NCBI GenBank assembly: GCA_964397015.1 | Contig: CAYNHL010000142.1 | Coordinates: 1 to 8,868 of the forward strand | DNA length: 8,868 nt | Direction of reading: 5' to 3' | Origin: MADRE2 sp964397015 | Lineage (GTDB): Bacteria; Desulfobacterota; Desulfobacteria; Desulfobacterales; Desulfobacteraceae | Part shown: positions 1 through 6,242 of the stretch, one piece after another | How positions within the stretch are numbered: the stretch's first letter is position 1 | Layout of the letters: each line of letters starts with the position of its first letter | The notes under the pieces: model-generated | What the model was told of the DNA's origin: nothing | Seen by the model: only the letters and a program-made list of their open reading frames with translations | Database searches by the model: none | Made by a program: the position numbers and the translations under genes

Positions 1-135
1 AAAAGAAAAAAACCGGTCACAATCAGGATTGTATTTAAATATAAATTCATAAGCGGGGCAGTCTTTTGTCAAATATCCGGTCAAATGAGCATGAATGCTT
101 GACAAATCCGCTGGTCTGTATTTATTACAGGAACT
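1..135. other. AT-rich upstream region of the GlmU-like/glmM unit
   Basis: This stretch has no convincing reading frame on either strand and probably lies between genes. It contains a 10-bp AT palindrome (32-41), two copies of the heptamer GTCAAAT (68-74 and 80-86), and two copies of CCGGTCA (13-19 and 77-83). A weak promoter-like match sits at its right end. Whether an upstream gene ends just before the window cannot be seen. Confidence 0.5.
99..127 (+). promoter_or_regulatory. Candidate sigma-70 promoter, weak
   Basis: A perfect -35 hexamer TTGACA (99-104) is followed after 17 bases by TTATTA (122-127), a poor -10 box. A start about 7 bases downstream would fall at roughly 134, almost on the ATG at 136, leaving no room in the message for the AGGA at 129-132. 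Either the transcript is leaderless, the -10 is the badly spaced TATTTA (119-124, 14-base spacer), or the TTGACA is coincidental and the true promoter lies further upstream. Confidence 0.25.
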
Positions 136-1359
136 ATGAAAAGCGATGAAGTTAAAAAAAGGCTGATCGACAAAGGGGTGTCCATACTCCTGCCCGAGTC
201 CGTGTACATTTCATCTGAGGTCGACCCGGAACTTGTTTCTGCCGACCAGGTGATCCTGTATCCGGGCACAAGGATCACGGGCAGTGATACCGTGATCATG
301 AAAGGGGCCATTGTTGGTGAAGAAGGGCCTGTGACGATTGAAAACTGCCAGGTCGGTGAAAACTGCCGGCTCAAGGCCGGTTTTTTTCAGCACAGTGTTT
401 TTGTAAAGGACAACCAGGTCGGATCAGGGGCCCATGTCAGGAAAGGCTGCATTCTCGAGGAGCAGTCCGGTGCCGCCCATTGTGTTGGACTAAAGCAGAC
501 ACTGCTGTTTCCCTTTGTGATCCTGGGCAGCCAGATCAATTTTTGTGACTGCCTCATGGCTGGAGGTACCAGTCGGAAAAATCACAGCGAAGTCGGCTCT
601 TCCTTTATTCATTTCAATTTTACACCGAACCAGGACAAGGCTACTGCGTCTTTGATCGGTAATGTAACCAAAGGTGTCATGCTCGATCAGCCGCCCATAT
701 TCCTGGGAGGGCAGGGCGGGCTTGTAGGTCCCTTGAGGATCGGGTTCGGATGCGTGACAGCCGCGGGAAGCATCATCAGAAAGGATGAACTGCGTGCGGG
801 CCGCCTTGTTTTCGGGGGCAGTTTCAAGGACATGTCCATGCCGGCCAAATCCGGGGTTTACACCCAGGCCAGGCGTATTTTCAATAACAATATTCATTAC
901 CTTTCCGCCCTTGTATGCCTGAAGGCCTGGTACCGGCATATCAGGAGCCTGTTTGTGACCGATATGCCGTCAAGGAAGCTTTGGGAGGGAATGAACCGCA
1001 ATCTTGATTTCTGTTTTCAAGAAAGAATCAGATGTCTTGAGGCATTTGCTGAAAAAGTGGTCATATCCAGGCAGATACTTGCATCAGCCGGCAGTCCCGG
1101 GTCATCTGCCATAAACGATCATGACCGGGTGATTTCTGTTTGTCCTGCGGCATGCCGTAAAATTGAAGACAGCTTCAACGAAGTTCAAACACAGTTATCT
1201 AAATTGCAGGAAAAATTTATCAAGGCTGTCGAGCAGGGGATAAACAGGCATGGTAAGGATTATATAAAGGTTATCCAGGGCCTGGACAAACCTGCGGTAA
1301 TAGATGGTGTTAACTGGCTTCAATCCATTGACGACCGGGTTGTGGATCTCACATTATGA
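136..1359 (+). CDS. GlmU C-terminal-like left-handed beta-helix (hexapeptide repeat) protein
   Basis: A 407-residue protein. Residues about 5-30 (RLIDKGVSILLPESVYI) resemble the linker that joins the two halves of GlmU. Residues about 30-228 have imperfect hexapeptide repeats with glycine and small hydrophobics (IMKGAIVGEEGPV, CQVGENCRL, VGPLRIGFGCVTAAGSII), as in a left-handed beta-helix acyltransferase. The nucleotidyltransferase half of GlmU, with its GxGTRM-like loop, is absent. Residues about 235-407 form an apparently helical extension I do not recognise. GlmU acetylates glucosamine-1-phosphate and then makes UDP-GlcNAc. The next gene, 25 bases downstream, is glmM, which makes glucosamine-1-phosphate, so an acetyltransferase or sugar-nucleotide role is plausible but unproven. 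The ATG is preceded by AGGA at 129-132, only 3 bases away. It could instead be a regulatory or structural beta-helix protein. Sure of the fold, unsure of the reaction. Confidence 0.75.
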   Translation: MKSDEVKKRLIDKGVSILLPESVYISSEVDPELVSADQVILYPGTRITGSDTVIMKGAIVGEEGPVTIENCQVGENCRLKAGFFQHSVFVKDNQVGSGAHVRKGCILEEQSGAAHCVGLKQTLLFPFVILGSQINFCDCLMAGGTSRKNHSEVGSSFIHFNFTPNQDKATASLIGNVTKGVMLDQPPIFLGGQGGLVGPLRIGFGCVTAAGSIIRKDELRAGRLVFGGSFKDMSMPAKSGVYTQARRIFNNNIHYLSALVCLKAWYRHIRSLFVTDMPSRKLWEGMNRNLDFCFQERIRCLEAFAEKVVISRQILASAGSPGSSAINDHDRVISVCPAACRKIEDSFNEVQTQLSKLQEKFIKAVEQGINRHGKDYIKVIQGLDKPAVIDGVNWLQSIDDRVVDLTL

Positions 1360-1384
1360 CCCGTTGCGCTTATCAGGAAACAAT

Positions 1385-2728
1385 ATGACCAGACTTTTCG
1401 GAACCGACGGTATCAGGGGTGTGGCCAACCGTTTTCCCATCACCTGTGAAATGGCATTAAAAACGGGCAGGGCAGTTGGAGAATGGGTCAAGACCAGCGG
1501 TCATGACAGGGTTATAATCGGCAAAGACACGAGGATCTCGGGAGATATGCTGGAAGCCGCCATTGCGGCCGGTATTGCCTCAACCGGGATCAATGCGTAC
1601 ATGGCCGGGGTTGTTCCAACACCCGGGGTGGCATTTTTAACAGGGCGGGTTCTGCAGGCCGGGGCCGGGATCATGATTTCCGCATCTCATAATCCCTTTG
1701 AAGACAACGGAATCAAGCTGTTTGATGCAAAGGGAATGAAACTCACAGATGAACAGGAACAATTGATAGAACAGATGATCATGTCTGATCAAGGAGATGA
1801 GGATGGCCCGGTAGGCCGTATCCGGGACGGCTCCGGGCAGACAAGGGATTATATTGATTTTTTGATCAAGATGTTTCCTAAAAGGAAACATCTTGATCCG
1901 GTTCGTATTGTGATCGATTGTTCCAACGGGGCGGCCAGCGGAATTGCATGGCAGGTTTTCAATCAACCCTGCATCGAGCCTGTTTTTTTGTATGATGCGC
2001 CCGATGGAAAAAATATCAACCAGGGGTGCGGGTCCCAGCACCTTGACAAGCTCATTCAAACTGTTTTGTCCACCTGCGCTGCAGCCGGATTTGCTTTTGA
2101 CGGGGATGCCGACAGGATGATAGCGGTGGATGAAACAGGCTGGCCTGTGACCGGAGACGGTATTCTTGCCATTTGCGCAAACCATGCCATAAAGGCCGGA
2201 GAACTGAATCCGGCTATTGTTGTAAGTACAATAATGTCAAATATTGGGTTGTCCAATACCTTGAAATCATTGTCTGTTCAGCATGAAATTACCGATGTGG
2301 GCGACAGGAAGGTTTTTGAACGCATGCAGCAATGCGGGGCCTTGATGGGGGGTGAAGACTCAGGGCATCTTATTTTCCAGGCCCATCATACAACCGGGGA
2401 CGGCATGCTTTCCGCCATCAAGCTTTTAAATGTCATGCTTGAAACAGGACAGCCGTTGTCCAGGCTTGCAGAAATTATAACCGTGCATCCCCAGGTATTG
2501 ATCAACATGGAGATGGACTCGTCACGGCCGGATATCATGTCAGATCCTATCATTGCAGACGAGATTCTGGCCGTTGAAAAAAAGCTTGGAGATTCAGGAA
2601 GGGTCCTGATACGCTATTCAGGCACCCAGCCGTTGCTCAGGGTCATGGTGGAGGGCCCGGACCAGGATACGACCCGCAGGTGTGCCCTGCATCTGTGTGA
2701 TGTAATCGAGAAAAATATAAAAAAATAA
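1385..2728 (+). CDS. glmM: Phosphoglucosamine mutase GlmM
   Basis: Converts glucosamine-6-phosphate to glucosamine-1-phosphate in the cytoplasm, feeding UDP-GlcNAc for peptidoglycan and LPS. The 447 residues match the usual length of about 445. The N-terminus FGTDGIRG (5-12) is the GlmM signature. The phosphoserine loop is ISASHNP with Ser101. The Mg-binding loop is DGDADR (239-244). The sugar-binding loop is GGEDSGH (322-328), whose GE-x-SGH pattern followed by TTGDG separates GlmM from phosphomannomutases. The phosphate-binding loop is RYSGTQP (410-416). I chose the ATG at 1385 because AGGA (1375-1378) sits 6 bases upstream and the family begins exactly here; the in-frame ATG at 1304 would add 27 residues overlapping the previous gene. 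GlmM is normally activated by phosphorylation of the active-site serine. A perfect hairpin lies inside the gene at 1864-1898. Confidence 0.96.
   Translation: MTRLFGTDGIRGVANRFPITCEMALKTGRAVGEWVKTSGHDRVIIGKDTRISGDMLEAAIAAGIASTGINAYMAGVVPTPGVAFLTGRVLQAGAGIMISASHNPFEDNGIKLFDAKGMKLTDEQEQLIEQMIMSDQGDEDGPVGRIRDGSGQTRDYIDFLIKMFPKRKHLDPVRIVIDCSNGAASGIAWQVFNQPCIEPVFLYDAPDGKNINQGCGSQHLDKLIQTVLSTCAAAGFAFDGDADRMIAVDETGWPVTGDGILAICANHAIKAGELNPAIVVSTIMSNIGLSNTLKSLSVQHEITDVGDRKVFERMQQCGALMGGEDSGHLIFQAHHTTGDGMLSAIKLLNVMLETGQPLSRLAEIITVHPQVLINMEMDSSRPDIMSDPIIADEILAVEKKLGDSGRVLIRYSGTQPLLRVMVEGPDQDTTRRCALHLCDVIEKNIKK
1864..1898. repeat. Perfect inverted repeat (16-bp arms, 3-base loop) inside glmM
   Basis: The left arm 1864-1879 (GATCAAGATGTTTCCT) is the exact reverse complement of the right arm 1883-1898, separated by AAA. 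It spans codons about 160-172 of glmM (IKMFPKRKHL), in the linker between the first and second mutase domains. No T-run follows on either strand, so it is not an intrinsic terminator. The encoded residues look normal for the family, so it is not an obvious insertion. Confidence 0.9.
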
Positions 2729-2730
2729 AA

Positions 2731-2760
2731 CGCCCGGCAGAATGAAAGGCCTGCCGGGCG
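2731..2760. terminator. Intrinsic terminator shared by glmM and the convergent BI-1 gene
   Basis: A perfect 10-bp GC-rich stem, CGCCCGGCAG (2731-2740) and CTGCCGGGCG (2751-2760), has a 10-base loop and begins 2 bases after the glmM stop. Read leftward it is followed by a long T-rich run (complement of 2711-2730), which makes a textbook rho-independent terminator for the minus-strand gene ending at 2802. Read rightward the tail (CAAGAAGTTATTAAAG) is poor in T, so it would end glmM transcription less efficiently or mainly protect the 3' end. Confidence 0.88.
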
Positions 2761-2801
2761 CAAGAAGTTATTAAAGTAGTTGAGGATTCTTAAAAAGTGT
2801 T

Positions 2802-3512
2802 TTATTCCCTTGCCACACCAAGCAGGTGCAGCAGCCAGATAAACAGACCCATAAAATCAAGATAGAGTGCCAGCGCTCCCATGATGGCACCTTTGCGGAC
2901 CATGGAACCTGAAGCGTCGTCAGGCAGGGATGCTGCCATGTTTTTGAGTTTCTGGGTGTCATAGGCGGCAAGTCCTGTGAAAATCAGGACCGCGATGCAG
3001 GAAATGATCATTTCCATGGCGCTGCTGCCAATGAACCAGTTGATTATGATGGCGATTATAAGTCCCCACAAGCCCATCATCAAAAATTGTCCCATGCCTG
3101 TAAGATCTTTTTTGGTTACCATGCCATAGACGCTTGCCGAACCGAAGGTGGCGGCGGTGACAAAAAAGGTCGAAACAATGGATGCCTGGGTGTAAACAAG
3201 GAAGATGGGGGCGAGAATCACACCATAAAGAACCGTAAGTAAAGCATACAGGCCGGTTGCTGTGGAGGCCTGTATTTTCTGGATCCGGGCGGAAAGATAT
3301 CCGCAAAGCACAATCAGGCCGATGAACAGGATGAACGGCATCAAACGGTTGCCTAAAATTACCTGAAGAAGGGTCTGGCTGTTGGATACATAAAATGACG
3401 TAAATCCGGTCAATGCAAGGCCCGCGGCCATCCAGTTATATGTGCTTCTTATAAATGAATTGGCCCGTTCCACTGCTTTGGTTTGCGACATTGATGCATA
3501 TGCTGAAGTCAT
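2802..3512 (-). CDS. Bax inhibitor-1/YccA family integral membrane protein
   Basis: A 236-residue protein with about seven hydrophobic segments (roughly 26-46, 55-76, 84-106, 110-131, 143-163, 165-184 and 210-232) and no cleavable signal peptide, so it should sit in the inner membrane. Two family hallmarks are present: AAYDTQ (Asp185) and LALYLDF (Asp219). These correspond to the paired acidic residues that form the pH-sensitive calcium-leak latch in the studied homologue BsYetJ. Bacterial members (YccA, YbhL, YetJ) have been linked to calcium leak or to modulation of the FtsH protease; which applies here is unknown. The ATG at 3512-3510 has AGGAGG at 3529-3524, 11 bases upstream, slightly long. 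An alternative in-frame start at Met8 lacks a better site. The gene stands alone, convergent with glmM and divergent from xseA, with its own promoter and terminator. Confidence 0.93.
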   Translation of the reverse strand: MTSAYASMSQTKAVERANSFIRSTYNWMAAGLALTGFTSFYVSNSQTLLQVILGNRLMPFILFIGLIVLCGYLSARIQKIQASTATGLYALLTVLYGVILAPIFLVYTQASIVSTFFVTAATFGSASVYGMVTKKDLTGMGQFLMMGLWGLIIAIIINWFIGSSAMEMIISCIAVLIFTGLAAYDTQKLKNMAASLPDDASGSMVRKGAIMGALALYLDFMGLFIWLLHLLGVARE

Positions 3513-3562
3513 CTTGGTTTTTTCCTCCTGAAACTTGGTAAATGGTTGTCTGGATGTTCATA

Positions 3563-3590
3563 ATAATAACACATCCGCCGGGAGTTTCAA
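3563..3590 (-). promoter_or_regulatory. Candidate sigma-70 promoter for the BI-1 gene
   Basis: Read on the minus strand, TTGAAA (3590-3585) and TATTAT (3568-3563) are separated by 16 bases. Transcription would begin near 3556, giving a leader of about 45 bases to the ATG at 3512 and including the AGGAGG ribosome site. A short inverted repeat, GGATGT (3552-3557) with ACATCC (3571-3576), brackets the -10 box and could be an operator. Confidence 0.55.
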
Positions 3591-3690
3591 GATGCTGATG
3601 AAAGAATAGTGAACCATGGGCTGAAAATATTTCAGATTAAAAAGTTTACATAATATATATTATCGGACATTAAACAAACCGGATTTTTTA

Positions 3691-3719
3691 TTGTCAAAAA
3701 TCAAGTTCTGGTCTATATA
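3691..3719 (+). promoter_or_regulatory. Candidate sigma-70 promoter for the xseA operon
   Basis: TTGTCA (3691-3696) and TATATA (3714-3719) are separated by an ideal 17 bases. The predicted start near 3726 leaves a leader of about 24 bases before the xseA ATG. It is the only good match upstream of the five-gene operon. Confidence 0.6.
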
Positions 3720-3749
3720 TAAAGATTTGAACCTTTAAATGAAATAAAT

Positions 3750-5108
3750 ATGTGGAATACGGAAAACAGGCAAAAACCTTATACAGTCTCACGCCTGACA
3801 GAAAAAATAAAAGACCTGCTCGAAGACGCATTTCCGTTTGTCTGGGTCGGTGGTGAAATCTCCAATCTGTCCATCCCGGCTTCCGGGCACTGCTATTTTA
3901 CTCTGAAGGACGAACAGTCCGTCATCCAGTGTGTTCTGTTCAGGAACCAGAAAAAACACATAGCCTTTGATCTCGATCACGGTATGAAGATCATGGGCAT
4001 GGCCCGCATTTCCGTTTACAAGCCAAGGGGTGTGTATCAGCTTATTTTTGAACATCTTCAGCCCGAGGGTGCCGGTGCGCTCCAGGTGGCTTTTGAACAG
4101 CTCAAACAAAAACTTTCAGCCCAGGGTCTGTTTGATTCGATACATAAAAAACAGTGTCCGCTGCTTCCCGACAGAATCTGCATCATCACGTCTGAAACCG
4201 GGGCCGCCATCCAGGATATCATGACGGTCGTCAACCGGCGTTTTCCAAGCATGGCAATGGATATCATTCCGGTATCGGTTCAGGGAAACGATGCGGCGCC
4301 TGAGATCTGCAAAGCAATACGGCTTGCCAACCGACTTGAAAGAAGCCAGGTCATTATACTGGCGCGTGGAGGCGGCTCTCTTGAAGATCTGCAGGCCTTT
4401 AACACTGAAAATGTGGCCCGGGCTGTTTTTGATTCCATCATCCCGGTTATCACGGGTATCGGTCATGAAACAGACTATACCATTGCCGATTTTGCTGCCG
4501 ATGTCCGGGCACCAACACCCTCGGCAGCGGCTGAACTGGCTGTTCCGGACAAAAAGGCCCTGCTGGAAGCTCTCGACCAGATGGAAACGCGTCTCAAAAC
4601 CGTAATGAACGTTAAAATTCAATCCGCTGAAGAGACCCTCAGGTATCTTGTATCAAGAATAAAGTCGCCGGGCAAAATACTGGATGACTACAGGCTTACA
4701 CTTGCCGACCATGATTACCGACTGGATCTTGCAAAGGCTGTTATTGTCAAAAGTGCCCGCTCCCGGCTGTGCATGCTGGCTGCCGCATTGAAACATCAAC
4801 ATCCGGGAAGCAAGGTTTCCATTTTGGAAACAACAAGAACCCACATGAGCCTCAGCCTTAAAAAAGCAGTGATAGACATTGTTTCCAAAAAGCAAACACA
4901 ACTGGATCAATGCCGGTCGTTACTGGAAAACCTCAATCCCATGGCTGTGCTGCGCCGGGGCTACAGTATCACCCGAACCGTCTCCGGCCGGCATACGGTA
5001 ATGAATGCGGACCAGGTGGATATCGGCGACATGGTCGATATCCTTTTATATAAAGGCACCATTAAAACCAAGGTTATTGATAAAGATGGCAAAGAAAAAA
5101 ACATTTGA
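3750..5108 (+). CDS. xseA: Exodeoxyribonuclease VII large subunit XseA
   Basis: Catalytic subunit of exonuclease VII, which degrades single-stranded DNA from both ends in repair and recombination; it acts in the cytoplasm with several copies of XseB. The 452 residues match the family (E. coli 456). An N-terminal OB-fold covers about 10-105 (YTVSRLTEKI, VWVGGEISN, GHCYFTLKD). The catalytic domain carries ARGGGSLEDLQAFN (205-218) and GIGHETDYTIADF (236-248) followed by RAPTPSAAAE (253-262). A long helical region about 265-395 should form the coiled-coil arm that binds XseB. The C-terminal cap holds LRRGYSI (401-407). No strong Shine-Dalgarno sequence precedes the ATG; a two-codon ORF (ATG AAA TAA, 3739-3747) ends 2 bases before it. 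First gene of the operon; its end overlaps xseB by 23 bases. Confidence 0.97.
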   Translation: MWNTENRQKPYTVSRLTEKIKDLLEDAFPFVWVGGEISNLSIPASGHCYFTLKDEQSVIQCVLFRNQKKHIAFDLDHGMKIMGMARISVYKPRGVYQLIFEHLQPEGAGALQVAFEQLKQKLSAQGLFDSIHKKQCPLLPDRICIITSETGAAIQDIMTVVNRRFPSMAMDIIPVSVQGNDAAPEICKAIRLANRLERSQVIILARGGGSLEDLQAFNTENVARAVFDSIIPVITGIGHETDYTIADFAADVRAPTPSAAAELAVPDKKALLEALDQMETRLKTVMNVKIQSAEETLRYLVSRIKSPGKILDDYRLTLADHDYRLDLAKAVIVKSARSRLCMLAAALKHQHPGSKVSILETTRTHMSLSLKKAVIDIVSKKQTQLDQCRSLLENLNPMAVLRRGYSITRTVSGRHTVMNADQVDIGDMVDILLYKGTIKTKVIDKDGKEKNI

Positions 5109-5316
5109 AGACTCCATCAAGGAGCTTGAAGATATCATCCGGGAAATGGAATCCGGTGATCTGCCGCTTGAAAAGGCGGTAGAAAACTATGAAAAGGGAG
5201 TCAAGCTTTCCAGGTTATGCCAGGATCTGCTTGACCAGACTGAGAAAAAAATCACGCGCCTGACCCTGGAGTCGGATGAAACAACCCAAGATTTATCAGG
5301 ACATCATGAAACCTGA
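5086..5316 (+). CDS. xseB: Exodeoxyribonuclease VII small subunit XseB
   Basis: Small, helical, acidic-rich partner of XseA needed for stable, active exonuclease VII. The 76 residues agree with the family (E. coli 80). Diagnostic stretches are TFEDSIKELEDIIREMESGD (6-25), LPLEKAVENYEKGVKL (26-41) and the second helix around RLCQDLLDQTEKKI (43-56), the hairpin of two helices that packs on the XseA arm. The ATG at 5086 was chosen because the family starts with a short lysine-rich lead before FE-x-S; upstream in-frame codons from 5005 read through xseA sequence in another frame. AAGG (5070-5073) is a weak, distant ribosome site, so translation is probably coupled to xseA, which it overlaps by 23 bases. 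Confidence 0.96.
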   Translation: MAKKKTFEDSIKELEDIIREMESGDLPLEKAVENYEKGVKLSRLCQDLLDQTEKKITRLTLESDETTQDLSGHHET

Positions 5317-6223
5317 AAATGACTTTTGTTTATCTGAGTACCTTGATCAGCAAAGAGCTGTTGTAAACAAGTCACTTGAACATATCATGTCCAGTTTTGA
5401 CTCCGGCAGGGAGCTGATCAGGGCAATGACCCATTCCTTGATGGCTGGCGGCAAAAGGCTTCGCCCTATTCTCTGCATGGCTGCGGCAAAGGCATCAAAA
5501 GCAGATCCTTCAGCTGCCCTTCCGGCAGCCTGTGCCCTCGAGTTCATCCATACATATTCTCTGATTCATGATGACCTGCCTGCAATGGACGATGACGATC
5601 TGCGCCGTGGACGACCTACCTGTCACAAACAGTTTTCTGAAAGCACGGCAATACTGGCCGGCGACGCTTTGCTCACACACGCTTTTTATATCCTGTCAGC
5701 CCCCTGGAATTATTTTGACATCTATCCGTCAGTTGACCAGTCCATTAAGATAATGGCCGTCATCTCATCCGCCAGCGGTACAGACGGTATGATAGAGGGG
5801 CAGATTCTGGATATTGCTTCGATGAACACCCTTGAAATCAATGATCTTGAAACCATTGAACACATCCACCGCCTTAAAACCGGCCGTCTCATACAGGCCA
5901 GTGTCGAGGCCGGGGCACTGAGTGCCGGCGCGGATGAAAAAGTTATCCTTGCTCTGATACGTTATGCAGGTCATATCGGCCTTGCATTCCAGGTGGTGGA
6001 TGATATTTTAAATGTTGAGGGCAATCCTGAAATCATGGGGAAAGCAGCGGGTTCCGACAGTAAAAGCAATAAAATGACCTACCCTGCTGTCCTTGGACTC
6101 GAACAGTCCAGAAAATATGCCGGTCAACTGGTTCAGCAGGCTGTACAGGCGCTTGAAGATTTTGATTATGATGCCGAACCCCTCAGGCAGATTGCATCTT
6201 TCATCATCGACAGAAACCATTAA
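5306..6223 (+). CDS. ispA: Polyprenyl (farnesyl/geranylgeranyl) diphosphate synthase IspA
   Basis: Short-chain trans-prenyltransferase that condenses IPP with DMAPP and GPP to make farnesyl or geranylgeranyl diphosphate, precursor of quinone tails and undecaprenyl carrier. The 305 residues fit the family (E. coli 299). It shows GGKRLRP (48-54), the first Asp-rich motif DDLPAMD (89-95) with the bacterial two-residue insert, EGQILD (164-169), KTG (191-193), and the second Asp-rich motif DDILN (232-236), where the last Asp is Asn, followed by KMTYPAVLGLE (256-266). Tyr84, five residues before the first motif, suggests a C15 product, though C20 enzymes of this type share it. I chose the ATG at 5306 (AGG at 5298-5300); an in-frame ATG at 5276 with GGAG upstream would add 10 residues and is possible. 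It overlaps xseB by 11 bases. Confidence 0.95.
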   Translation: MKPENDFCLSEYLDQQRAVVNKSLEHIMSSFDSGRELIRAMTHSLMAGGKRLRPILCMAAAKASKADPSAALPAACALEFIHTYSLIHDDLPAMDDDDLRRGRPTCHKQFSESTAILAGDALLTHAFYILSAPWNYFDIYPSVDQSIKIMAVISSASGTDGMIEGQILDIASMNTLEINDLETIEHIHRLKTGRLIQASVEAGALSAGADEKVILALIRYAGHIGLAFQVVDDILNVEGNPEIMGKAAGSDSKSNKMTYPAVLGLEQSRKYAGQLVQQAVQALEDFDYDAEPLRQIASFIIDRNH

Positions 6224-6231
6224 CTCTATTT

Positions 6232-6236
6232 GAGGA
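6232..6236 (+). promoter_or_regulatory. Ribosome binding site that fixes the dxs TTG start
   Basis: GAGGA lies 6 bases before the TTG at 6243, in the 19-base gap after the ispA stop. This ideal spacing, together with the family N-terminus starting right after it, supports TTG as the initiation codon. Confidence 0.8.
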
Positions 6237-6242
6237 TAACCC

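Larger units (their letters stand above)
3513..3749. other. Divergent intergenic region between BI-1 and xseA
   Basis: A 237-base AT-rich gap without a credible gene. It holds one promoter-like match for each flanking gene and three small palindromes: GGATGT/ACATCC around the BI-1 -10 box (3552-3576), CTGAAA-ATA-TTTCAG (3621-3635), and a 14-bp perfect AT palindrome ATAATATATATTAT (3650-3663). None is followed by a T-run, so they are not terminators. They could be regulator sites, but AT palindromes arise easily by chance. Confidence 0.6.

Noticed and set aside
68..107. Repeated GTCAAAT/GACAAAT heptamers before the first gene
   Set aside because: Only two exact copies at 12-base spacing plus one near-copy that overlaps the promoter-like TTGACA; too short to call a regulatory repeat array.
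490..939. 149-residue minus-strand open frame
   Set aside because: It lies wholly inside the beta-helix gene on the opposite strand, has no recognisable domain, and is explained as a shadow of the real gene's codon usage.
1304..1384. Upstream extension of glmM from an ATG at 1304
   Set aside because: It would add 27 non-family residues that overlap the preceding gene; the ATG at 1385 has a good ribosome site and the standard GlmM N-terminus.
1637..2185. 182-residue minus-strand open frame
   Set aside because: It is antisense to the conserved catalytic core of glmM, with no family resemblance and low-complexity shadow-like composition.
4116..4622. 168-residue minus-strand open frame
   Set aside because: It is antisense to the conserved xseA catalytic domain and shows no domain, ribosome site or promoter.
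5005..5085. Upstream extension of xseB from an ATG at 5005
   Set aside because: The extra 27 residues are out-of-frame xseA sequence and XseB proteins start at MAKKKTFE-like sequence.
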